Source of the DNA: Planctomyces sp. SH-PL62
GTDB lineage: Bacteria; Planctomycetota; Planctomycetia; Planctomycetales; Planctomycetaceae
Length of the DNA stretch: 47,903 bases
Reading direction: 5' to 3'
Assembly: GCA_945893075.1 (NCBI GenBank)
Contig: CAMDDX010000011.1
Coordinates: 1 to 47,903, forward strand
Part shown: positions 8,633-18,400 of the stretch, one piece after another
Numbering within the stretch: position 1 is the stretch's first letter
Layout of the letters: every line of letters begins with the position of its first letter
The notes under the pieces: generated by a model
The model's input: the letters and a program-made list of their open reading frames with translations, nothing else
What the model was told of the DNA's origin: nothing
Databases searched by the model: none
Made by a program: the position numbers and the translations under genes

Positions 8633-10777
8633 ATGCGTCTCACTTTGCGAACACTCATTGCGTACTTGGACGACGAATTGCAGCCGGATCAGGCGAAGGA
8701 GATCGGGCAGAAGCTGACCGAGAGTAGTTATGCGACGGCGCTCGTGGACCGGATCAAAGAGGTCATGCGTCGGCGTCGCCTGTCGGCTCCGGAATTATTC
8801 GGCAAGGGGGCGGGACTCGATCCGAATCTGGTTGCCGAGTACCTCGATAGCGAACTGACTCCGGCCGAAGTGGTGGATGTCGAAAAGATTTGCCTCGACT
8901 CGGACATGCACCTGGCGGAGGTGGCGGCCTGCCATCAAATCCTCACGCTGGTGCTGGGCGATCCGGTCGAGGTGCGGCAGGAGACCCGGTCGCGCATGTA
9001 TGGCCTGGGACCAGTCGCGGCAGACGATGTTGTTCGAGCCAATGACTTCATGGGCGCGTTGCCGGGGGACGCGTCCCGTTCGATTCCGATGATCGCTTCA
9101 TCGGAGAATTCTGCTCATAACGGCTCGACGGATCACGCGCTGCCGGACTACTTGCAGCCGCAAACCTCGTGGCGTCGCAACGGAATGTTGGCGCTGGTGC
9201 TGCTGATCGGCGTCGGCTGGATCAATCTCTTAATGCGCGATCCCACGATGACCAGTCGACTGCGGCCTAGCACTCAAGAGGGCGAGAGTTCGAATTCCGA
9301 GAGGACCGCCTCGGCACCCGATGTTCTGCCAGGAGCGAATGCGGGCAAGTCTCCAGCCGTGCCCAACTCGTCGAAAGATCCGCAGCTCGCGCAATTGGAC
9401 CCGGCCACGTCCACAAAACCACGCGACGTCCGAGTGGCCGCGCCGAAAGAGCTTCCAGAGATCGAGCCGGAGCTGGCACCCGCTAAGCCAGTCAAACCCT
9501 TGCCGACTCCGCCGCAACCTGCGGAGGCCGTGAATAAGCCAACCGTGGAACCAGACGAAGCGCCGCTCGCGAAAGTGTTGCCGGCGCAAAAGCTGGCTCG
9601 TGTTTCCAAAGAGGGAATCTTGCTGCGTTTTGACACCGAGGCCCACGACTTCGTGGTGCTTCCACGAGGAGCGGAGTTGAAGGCGGGGGATCGGCTGGCG
9701 TGTCCGGAACCATTCCGCGCGGACTTGGTGGTTGGCGACGATCTGTGTTTGGTTGCGCTCAACGGCGGCACGGCCGTGCGAATGCTTGGTCCGGACGAAC
9801 ACGCGGGACTCGGTTTTGACGTCGAACAGGGAGCGTTGTTGTTTGAAGCTCGCGGCCTGCGGTCGGCCAAAGACGACGCCGCAAAGCCACAAAAGCCATC
9901 GCTGCCGATCACGCTGCTGCTTCACGGCCAGCGAACTCGGTTGGAGTTAGGCAGCGACGATGCGGTCTGTGGAATCGAAGTGCATCGTCACGAGCCAACG
10001 CGGTTCGAGACCGATCTGAATGCTCCGAGTTTCACGGCCTCGCTGTATGTCGCTCGCGGCTCGATTCGTTTCATCAACGCTGACGGAAAGGTTGCGACGA
10101 TCGCAGGGCCGAACTTTCTGCCGATCACATCCGATGCTGCCGCGAACGTGAAGAACAGCGAGATCGGCCGCGCGAGCCAATTGGTCCTCCCGGATTGGTT
10201 GGAACCCGATCCGAAGCGAGCGGCTGCCAAGCTCAAGCGACCCTATAGCATTCCGTTCGAGAAAGAGTTCGACGCCGATCAGCCGCTGTTGTTGAGCATG
10301 CCGGCGGTCGTCAGCAATCCTCGGCCGGCGATTTCCGAATTGGCTGTGAAGTGTCTGGCTTTGACCGACAGCCACGAACCGCTCGTGAAAGCGCTGTCGC
10401 GAGGGGATCACCGTGAGGCCCGTTTGGTGGCGATCACCGGACTGCGTCACTGGCTGCCGCTCGACCCGCGAAACCGAGTTTTGTTGAAAGCGGAACTCTC
10501 CAAGCACTTCCTGCCCAGCGATGCCGATGCCGTGTATCGCTTGCTGTGGGGCTTCGATCAATCCGACGCCAAGGCTCCGGTGACCTCGCGCACGCTGGTC
10601 GGCTGGCTGGAGAGCGAGCACTTAGCCATCCGCGAATTGGCGTTCTTCCACGTCCAACGTCTCACCGGCTTGAAGCACGAGTACTCGCCGATCAACCCCC
10701 CCGGCCAACGCCGAGCCGCCGTCGAGCGCTGGTATAGTCACCTGGAGAAGAAGGGTGGGGCACTGGTGCAGGAGTAA
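8633..10777 (+). CDS. Membrane protein with anti-sigma-like N-terminus and FecR-like domain
   Basis: 714 residues from ATG 8633 (GAGGAAAGG upstream). Two short repeats at the N-terminus (TLIAYLDDELQPDQ and NLVAEYLDSELTPAE) resemble the cytosolic zinc-finger-like segment of planctomycete anti-sigma or phosphatase-linked proteins, without the Cys/His ligands. One transmembrane helix follows at about residues 183-200 (LALVLLIGVGWINLLM). Next comes a Pro/Ala/Lys-rich linker, and then a FecR-like beta region (VSKEGILLRFDTE to GALLFEARG). The last 200 residues are helical and HEAT-like (SRGDHREARLVAITGLRHWL). I infer a membrane-spanning sensor or regulatory protein; no catalytic motif is visible and no cognate sigma gene is adjacent. 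Confidence 0.6.
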   Translation: MRLTLRTLIAYLDDELQPDQAKEIGQKLTESSYATALVDRIKEVMRRRRLSAPELFGKGAGLDPNLVAEYLDSELTPAEVVDVEKICLDSDMHLAEVAACHQILTLVLGDPVEVRQETRSRMYGLGPVAADDVVRANDFMGALPGDASRSIPMIASSENSAHNGSTDHALPDYLQPQTSWRRNGMLALVLLIGVGWINLLMRDPTMTSRLRPSTQEGESSNSERTASAPDVLPGANAGKSPAVPNSSKDPQLAQLDPATSTKPRDVRVAAPKELPEIEPELAPAKPVKPLPTPPQPAEAVNKPTVEPDEAPLAKVLPAQKLARVSKEGILLRFDTEAHDFVVLPRGAELKAGDRLACPEPFRADLVVGDDLCLVALNGGTAVRMLGPDEHAGLGFDVEQGALLFEARGLRSAKDDAAKPQKPSLPITLLLHGQRTRLELGSDDAVCGIEVHRHEPTRFETDLNAPSFTASLYVARGSIRFINADGKVATIAGPNFLPITSDAAANVKNSEIGRASQLVLPDWLEPDPKRAAAKLKRPYSIPFEKEFDADQPLLLSMPAVVSNPRPAISELAVKCLALTDSHEPLVKALSRGDHREARLVAITGLRHWLPLDPRNRVLLKAELSKHFLPSDADAVYRLLWGFDQSDAKAPVTSRTLVGWLESEHLAIRELAFFHVQRLTGLKHEYSPINPPGQRRAAVERWYSHLEKKGGALVQE

Positions 10778-10778
10778 A

Positions 10779-10955
10779 CCTGGAGTGCGGTGGCTCGACA
10801 CCGCCCTCCATCAATCACTCACAACCTCTCCATGCACAGCAAAACCATGCTGTGCGACAAACGGTTCAAGAGAGATCTGCTGGAACCCGGTTTCGCGTCT
10901 CAAAACCTAGTTCTGCGAATGAATGGAGGGCGGTGTCAGGCCACCGCACACCAGG
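10779..10955. repeat. 177-bp MITE-like element with 37-bp inverted ends
   Basis: Termini 10779-10815 and 10919-10955 are inverted copies, about 32 of 37 identical (shared core ACACCGCCCTCCAT). The 103-base interior contains a further perfect stem, GCACAGC and GCTGTGC, near 10834-10855. No open frame of note. It sits just after the stop of the upstream gene and could act as a transcription terminator or be a non-autonomous mobile element. Confidence 0.6.
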
Positions 10956-11033
10956 TTGAATTGCCACCTCAACGGTCGTCGATAACACTGCTGCCCACTC
11001 ACTCGGTGCGTTTTGGTCGCGGGGAGCTTTTTC

Positions 11034-12383
11034 ATGCTCGACATCGTTGGTCGTCCGGTTCGGTTGTGTGACGGAATCAGCCGCCGCGGGTTCTTACGAA
11101 TCGGTTCGCTTGGCGCGGGACTGACGCTGCCGAGTGTGTTGAAGTCTCGGCAAGCAAACGCGGCGACGGCGGATCGCAACGACACAGCGATCATTGTGCT
11201 TTTTCAAGCTGGCGGCGCTTCGCATATCGACATGTATGACATGAAGCCCGCGATGCCCGCCGAGGTGCGCGGTCCGTTCAATCCGATCGCCACCAATCAG
11301 CCTGGTCTCGATGTCTGCGAGTTGATGCCGGGACACGCCCGCATCGCCGACAAGCTGGCCATCATCCGTTCGATCAAACACAACCTCGCAGTTCACGACG
11401 ATGGGACACACTGGCTGCAAACCGGTTGGCCGCTGCTAAACGCTCGGCAAGCCGGGCAGCAGAATCCGTCACAAGGATCGGTGATCTCTGCTTTGGCCGG
11501 TGCGCGCAAAAGCGGGATGCCGGCTTACGTCGCGATCCCCGAAGACTACCGCCGACACATGGGCTTCTACGAAGGCCCGTCCTTCTTGAGTTCTCGGCAC
11601 GCCGCGCTCGATGCCGGCGGCGATCCGAGCCTTGGCAACTATCGGCCTCCCGAATTCAAACTGCCGGCCGATGTCGTGATGTCACGGCTCGATGAACGTC
11701 GCGGCCTGATGCGCGAGTTCGATTCGCTCTCGCGAAAACTCGACCGCGAGCCGGCGTTCCGCAATCTCGATGACGTGCAGCGACAAGCCCTCGAACTCGT
11801 CAGCGGCTCGACCGTGCGGCAAGCATTCGATCTCTCGCAGGAGTCCACCGAACTGCGCGACAAGTACGGCCGACATGCCTATGGCCAATCGGCGTTGCTC
11901 GCGCGGAGATTGGTCGAAGCGGGCGTGACGTTCGTCGTCATCAATCTCTATGAAAAAGATGTCGATTGGTGGGACGACCACTACACCATCGAAAAGAACC
12001 TGCGCAAGCGGCTGCCACCTTACGATCAAGCGCTGACGACGCTGATCGAAGACCTGACGCAACGCGGCCAGATTGACCGAGTCCTCGTCGCCGCGTTCGG
12101 TGAGTTCGGCCGCGCCCCGCGCATCGACCAACACGCCGGCCGAGGCCACTGGCCCGGAGCCGCGTCTGCGGTGCTCGCTGGTGGCGGCATTCGCGGCGGC
12201 CAAGTCATCGGCTCGACCGTCTCCAACGGAGCCGAACCCAAAGACCGCCCGATCGGCCCCGGCGATCTCCTCGCCAGCCTCTACCGCGTCGTCGGCCTCG
12301 ACCACCATTCGTTTGTTCGAGACCGCCAACAACGCCCGATCCCCATCATCGAATCCGGCGAACCAATCGCAGAACTCTTCTGA
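11034..12383 (+). CDS. DUF1501 family protein, Tat-exported
   Basis: 449 residues from ATG 11034, with GGGGAG seven bases upstream; this start is preferred to one at 11013. Twin-arginine signal: SRRGFLRIGSLGAGLTLPS. Family landmarks: VLFQAGGASHIDMYDMKP, a WWDDHYTIEKNLRKRLPPYD segment, and AAFGEFGRAPRIDQHAGRGHW, ending IAELF like the other DUF1501 protein in this window. The two are paralogues but not near-identical. Function unknown; probably a periplasmic metallo-hydrolase-like protein of the alkaline-phosphatase superfamily. It converges on the alpha-2-macroglobulin gene with a strong palindrome between. Confidence 0.9.
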   Translation: MLDIVGRPVRLCDGISRRGFLRIGSLGAGLTLPSVLKSRQANAATADRNDTAIIVLFQAGGASHIDMYDMKPAMPAEVRGPFNPIATNQPGLDVCELMPGHARIADKLAIIRSIKHNLAVHDDGTHWLQTGWPLLNARQAGQQNPSQGSVISALAGARKSGMPAYVAIPEDYRRHMGFYEGPSFLSSRHAALDAGGDPSLGNYRPPEFKLPADVVMSRLDERRGLMREFDSLSRKLDREPAFRNLDDVQRQALELVSGSTVRQAFDLSQESTELRDKYGRHAYGQSALLARRLVEAGVTFVVINLYEKDVDWWDDHYTIEKNLRKRLPPYDQALTTLIEDLTQRGQIDRVLVAAFGEFGRAPRIDQHAGRGHWPGAASAVLAGGGIRGGQVIGSTVSNGAEPKDRPIGPGDLLASLYRVVGLDHHSFVRDRQQRPIPIIESGEPIAELF

Positions 12384-12385
12384 GC

Positions 12386-12443
12386 TTCATGATTTTGTGA
12401 ACCATGATTTTGCCGACAAAATCATGGGTCACAAAATCATGAA
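12386..12443. terminator. Palindrome between convergent genes, probable bidirectional terminator
   Basis: Arms 12386-12412 and 12417-12443 pair over 27 bases with one mismatch around the loop CCGA. Each arm is a partial direct duplication of CATGATTTTG. AT-rich hairpin exactly between the stop codons of two convergent genes; T-rich stretches inside the stem suit termination on both strands. Confidence 0.65.
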
Positions 12444-12452
12444 CCGCAGAAG

Positions 12453-15400
12453 TCAGTCTTCAATCGACAGCTTGATCTCGTCCGAGTTCGCTTTCAGTTC
12501 CGGCGCGTACATGGCGGAGGCTTTTGTTGGCAGCGCACTGAAGCGACCTGGAATCTCGGCACGCAGGCGGTAGGACAAACTGTGTTGGCCGCGAGCCAAC
12601 GCTCGGACGAAGAACGCGACACGCTCGTCGCGGAATTCCACATACGCCCCCATCTCGTTGCCGTTGTAGCCGCTGCGAACTTGGACCGGCTCGAAGCCGG
12701 ACGCTTTCGGGTCTTCGAACAGCAGGTACTCGTAGTCGTTCTTGCTGTCGATCTCCAATTCGACTTCGACCAGGTCGCCGCTCTTGAGCTTGTCGAGGTT
12801 CGCCAATTCGGTCCGTTCGTACTTCTCGACCTTCTGGCTGACGACTTGGCCGCGTGAGCCGGCGACATTCACCTTCTTCTCGACCGGAGTCAGCTTGTAG
12901 TACTTGCGGTCCACCTTCACTTCCAGCCCCGCCTTCGTGATGAAGTCTTCGAGCGTGAAGTTCGTGAGATAGGCGTTGAAGTACAGAGGATTTGAGATTT
13001 CAGATTTCAGATTTGAGATTTCAGATTTGGCCAGCCCCTTCTTCCGCAACTCAACAACATGCTCGCCGGTCGTCAGTCCTTCGCCTTCGATGACGAATTT
13101 GTTGTTGAAGCCGAACAGCGTCTCTGGTGTGATCTCGACGGTCTGTTTGAGTTCGCCGTCGATCAGGACTTCGACCAGCAGGTTCGGTTTGTCTTCGCCG
13201 GACTGCTTGAGGTACTCGGCCATCGCTTCGATGCAGATCGCGCTGTCGCGCGTGCTATTCCAGTAGGTTGCGTGCTTGCGGTTGTTGAGCAGGTATTTCA
13301 CCAGCCGTGACGCTCGTTCGTCTTTCGCGTCCACTCGCGCGAGCAGCTTCAGGTAGTAGGCGTTGGCTTCGATATCGCTGCCGTACCAGGACCACCAGGA
13401 GTTGTTCTCCGGCAGCTTGAGGTACGCGGTTTGATTCTCGTCATCCTGGACGAGGAATTGCTCGATGTTCTTGAGGATCATCGCCAGCTTCTCGGCTTGT
13501 TTCTGCTTGTGCAGAGCGAGTCCGAACAGCGCCTTGGCATAGACCGGCAAGTGCGTGCGATCGCGGTAGAGGAACTCCAGCATGTCGGCGTTCGCGTGGT
13601 CGGCATCGACGAGCACCATGTCGACGAAGGCGTCGAGCGCATCGGCATGTTCTTTCCACGGATTAGTCTTCGTTGGGAAGTTCTTGAGCTTCGCGACTTC
13701 GCCGGCTTGATATCGCTTGAGCCATTCGACTCCGCGTTCCATCACGCCCGGCACGATGGCGACGTCGTTCTCACGAACAAGTTGCAAGCCGTGGACGACG
13801 ACGGCCGTCGTGTGCGGGTACGAGTGCTCGCCCCAGCCGGAGAACCAGCCCCAGCCGCCGTCGCTGACTTGCATCTCGGTGAGGCGTTCGAGGCCGCTCT
13901 TCACCATCGTGGTGACTTCGGCTTCGTCGAAAACCGGGTTGCGATCGAAACGTTTCCAGCCTTTCGCCCGTTCCACGTCGTCGCCGATTTCCTGAGCGTT
14001 CAAGTTCGTCCGCTTCTGCTGGATCGCTTTCAGGTCGAGGCCCATGTTTCGCAGGATGCGTTGCGTGACGACCGTCGGCAGGAAGCGGTTGAGCGTTTGC
14101 TCGGTGCAGCCATACGGGTAATCGACGAGATACGGGAGCGCATCGACCATCGCTCCGGCCAGCGTCGGCGAGTACCGCACTTCGAGACGCGACTGATTGG
14201 CTCGGCGTTCCTTCGGGACGTTGATCGTGAGCTTGCCCGTCATCTTGTCCGGACGGATGACTCCCGACCAACTCTCGGTCTTGAGCATCCCGTGGATGTA
14301 GACCGGAAACTTCATCTCCATCGCATCGGATTCTTCGTCGGTGAGCGCGGACATGCGGACGACGGCTTCGCCTTCGTCGATGACGGCGACTCGCCAATCA
14401 ACACGCACCTCGCCGCCGGCTTTGACTTTCACTTTCTTCGACAACCGAATCAGCCGGAATGCGCTAGCGTCCGGTTTGCCAGGATCCTGAGTTCCGGACG
14501 CCCGCGTGTTCCGGATGCGTGTCGAATTCGGTTTCCGGACGGCAAACTCGTCGTCTTCGTCGTCGGCTAATTGCATCAACCTCCCATCGATCTCCAGCAC
14601 TACCTCGACTTTCTTGTCGATCTTCAAATAGTTGTGGACGTTCGCCGACAGCACGACTTCGTCCTTCTGCACGAAGAATCGCGGAGCTTGCAGGCGCACG
14701 AGCAGATTCTTCTTGGTCGTGATTTCGGCTTCGCCCTGACCGACTCGTGTGCCGAGTCCCATCGCCCAGCATTTCACTTTCCAGCCGGTGAGTTGTTCGG
14801 GCATCGTCAGCGCGATTTCGGCGAGGCCCTCTTTGTTCGTCGTGACCGAGGCGGCCCAAAAGGCGGTGTCGGCGAAGTTACTGCGGACGGTTGGCTGCAC
14901 GGCGTTCGGCAACGGGTCGGAATCGGGCTTTCCAGACGATTCCGCTTTGTCAGCCGCCGCGTCGCCGAGTGCCGCTCCCTTGGCGAGAGCGCCAGACATC
15001 GGAGCCATTGGACCACCGCCGCCGAATCCGCCGGCTCGCGTGGCGGTCATCATGCTGCGGCTGCGCATGCTGAAGTTGCGATTGGGTCGGCCTCCTTCGG
15101 CTTGCAGCATCGTCAGTTCGTCGGCCACCGCGCCGCCGAAGACACCGAGGTCGCTCATGCCCAGTTCGTTCTGCTTCAAGAGTTGATAAGTGTGCCGAGT
15201 CAGGCTCGATTCCGTTTGCGGCTGATGATGACGTCGCCACTTCCAGAAGAACTCTTTGATCTCCGGCACGTTCGAGCCGCCGGAGATGTACTCGACCGAC
15301 TTGTCGTAGATGCTCAGCACCGTCGAACCAACGAACGGCTTGCCGTTGGAATCCGTCAGCTTCACTTGCACCTTCGCGGGGGAGCCGGGTTTGTATTCGT

Positions 15401-18400
15401 CCTGGCTGGGAGTGACCGTGACGTTGAGCACTCGCTTCTCTGGCGGGACGACGATCTCGCGCATTTCCTGATGCACTTTCGCGTCGGCGACGGTGATCGC
15501 TTCCACGAAGAAGTTTGGCATGTCGCGCTGGACGACGTCGAGCACTTCGACGTGGCTCTTGCCGTCGAGCCGAATCAGCTTCGGCGGCAGGTACACGCCA
15601 TTGGTCGGCCGCACGAACAGCAGCACCGCGCCGCCGGCTTTGTTCGTGTTGATCATCAGTCGGACTTTTTCGCCAGCCGCGTACTCGCGCTTCTCGGTGA
15701 CGAGTTCGAGATCGTTGAAACGAAACTCTTGTCCGTTGAAGCCGTCGCCGCGCACGACGAACAGGTAGCCACCCTCGATGAATTCACCATCCGCGTTTTC
15801 CGTGTCATCCGTGTTCTTCTTGGTTCGCGCGTCCGAGGATGCGAACACGGATGACACGGAGGACGCGGATTTGGACTGAGCCATTCGTTGCTGACGATCT
15901 TTGGGCAGCCGATAGCTCAACCGATACTGCCCCGCCTTCGCGGCCTTCATCTGTTGGCGAGCGTAGCCCTCTTCATTCGTGTCGAGCTTCCACGTCTGCA
16001 CGGCCTTCTCGACCGGCTCGCGCTTCTCGTTGTAGGTAATCGAGTACAGCGTCAGCTCGCCGGTGCCTTGAACCGGCTTTTGATCGACGGTCTGAGCACG
16101 GAACTCGGCGAGGATGTCGTCGCCGGCTCGGTAGTGACCGCGATTGACCCAAGCAAAAACTCGGAACGGTTCGCGAGCGACCAGCACGTTGCCAGTGCCG
16201 ACGATTGTGCGGCGCGACTGATCGACGACCTCGGCCGTGATCGAGTACGAGTGATCGGTGTCGCCATGCACGGCCTTCGCGAGCGACGTGTCGATCTCAA
16301 CGGCGACGGTGCCGTCCTCGCCGATTTCAGTTTCGCGTTCGATGACGACTTCGGGTGGCTCGGCCGCGCGGCCCCACCAGATTGGATACGGCCGAGCACA
16401 GCCCCAGCGACGCCAACCGGGATACCAGTCGTAATCGCTGGCAAACCACCAGTAGCCTCGGCCGTAGAACCAATCCCACGACGCCGATGGATACCACGTG
16501 CTGCTGTGATTGGTTCGCAGGACTTTGTATTTGACCTTCGCCTTCGTGACCGCTCCGCCGAAGTAGTAGTTGGCTTTGATCGTCGCCGTGATCTTGTCGC
16601 CGAGTGCGACCGGTTCCTGCGGAGCCTCAACCTTCACCTCGAACTCCGGTTTCTTGTACTCCTCGACGCGGAACGAGCCGCCGCCGTAACTGGTCGCGCT
16701 GAGATGCCACACGCCCAGCGCGGCATCCTTCGGCAATTCGTAATCGCCAGTCAGTCCGCCAAACGCATCGGCGTCCATCGATCGAGTGAAGACGACTTCC
16801 CCTTTCGGATTTCGCAGTTCAACCGTGAATCCCTTCGCGTTGGCGAACGTGTTGCTGTCGGGCTGATCGTACTTGGCGTCTCCGATCCACATCTTGAACT
16901 GGACCTTCTGAGTCGGCCGATACACCGGCCGATCGGTAATCGTGAAGGCTTTGCGAGCGTGGTACTCCGAGTCATGCCGTTGCTGGAACCAGACGTGCGA
17001 GAAGCCGTGGTACGCCAGCCGGCCGCTGTCCGTGCGAGCGATCGCGACCCACTGAAACTCTTGCGGTTGCTGATTCGCTCCGAGCAGCAATTGGCCGTCG
17101 GCGTTGGTGAACTCGGCGAAGTCGCGAGTGATAATCTTCCACTGCGGCTTGCCCGGAACGACTTGCTCCTGCTTCCAACCGAACAGTTCGACGTTGGCCT
17201 TCGCGATCGGCTGGCCGCTCACCGCGTCGGCGACGAAATGGAACGACTGCCCTTCGAGTTGTTTCTTCACGATGACCGTGTCGGCCACCCACAGAATGAT
17301 GCGGCTGACGTTGCCGTCCGCCATCTTCGATTCGACGAGATACGCCCCCGGCTTCTGCAACGGCGTCGTGACGGTGACGCGGTCATCGACATGGTTAGCT
17401 CGCGGAGTCAGCTTCAGAGTCCACTCGGCGGCCTTGGTTCCGACGTACTGCGCCTGATTCTCATGAACGATCCGGTGGCCGATGTCGTGCAGATTCATCT
17501 GCTGCCCGTCGAGCTGCGGCGGACTGCTCTTCAAATACTTCTTCACATCCTCCAGCAACTTCGCGACGTTCAACTCGTGAGCGGTGAACGTGACCGAGTC
17601 GCCGTTGCGGAATCGGAAATCGACAGTCGCACCTTTGCCGGACGGTTGCGTGGGCGAAGGCTCGAAGCGTCCCCAGTTCTTGACGATCTGTTCGAGTGCG
17701 ACTTGCCGATGCGGTCCATACCCAGACGGATTTCCCGGCCCGTATTCAGCGATCGCCGCTTTCCAAGACTCGACCGCCTTCGGGTATTGGCGGCGGTTCT
17801 CGTAGAAGTGAGCGACCAACTCGCGAGCGGATTGGCCTTCAGTGCTTTTGCCGCCGGCGATGATCGTCTGCCAGATGCGGAACGGATTGAACTCATCGGG
17901 CAGCTTGAAGCGTTTCACGCCGGTCGCGAGGTTGGCGATCGTCTCATCCTCGCCGAGCGTGTGAACGGCGAATGATCCGGTCTTCGCTTTGCCTTTGTCC
18001 TGCGAGTCATCCGCAAACCGCGACCACCAGCCGAAGTGAGCCATCGTCTCGACGCCGAACTGGCTTTGCAGAAACGCCGCGAAGGTCAGCAGCACTTCAT
18101 TCTTGCGAGCCGGATTCAATTCAATCGTCTGAGCCAGCATCCAGCGCCAGCGTTCGCCGTCGGACTTCGCTTCGGCGTAGCTCTTCGGCACCGAATAGAA
18201 AACGGGATTGCCATCCGCATCGACCGGAGCACCATGCGCCGACTGCTGCTGCCCGCGCCAGCCCCATTGCCAATAGCCGTCCTCGTAGTCAGGCAGCGTC
18301 GCGAGGTCCGTCAGCACTTGCAGCTTCCACGGCTCCGAATGCCCGCTGCCGAATTGCAGCAGTTGCGCGAACACGGAATGAAACTGCGCCGCGTCGATCT

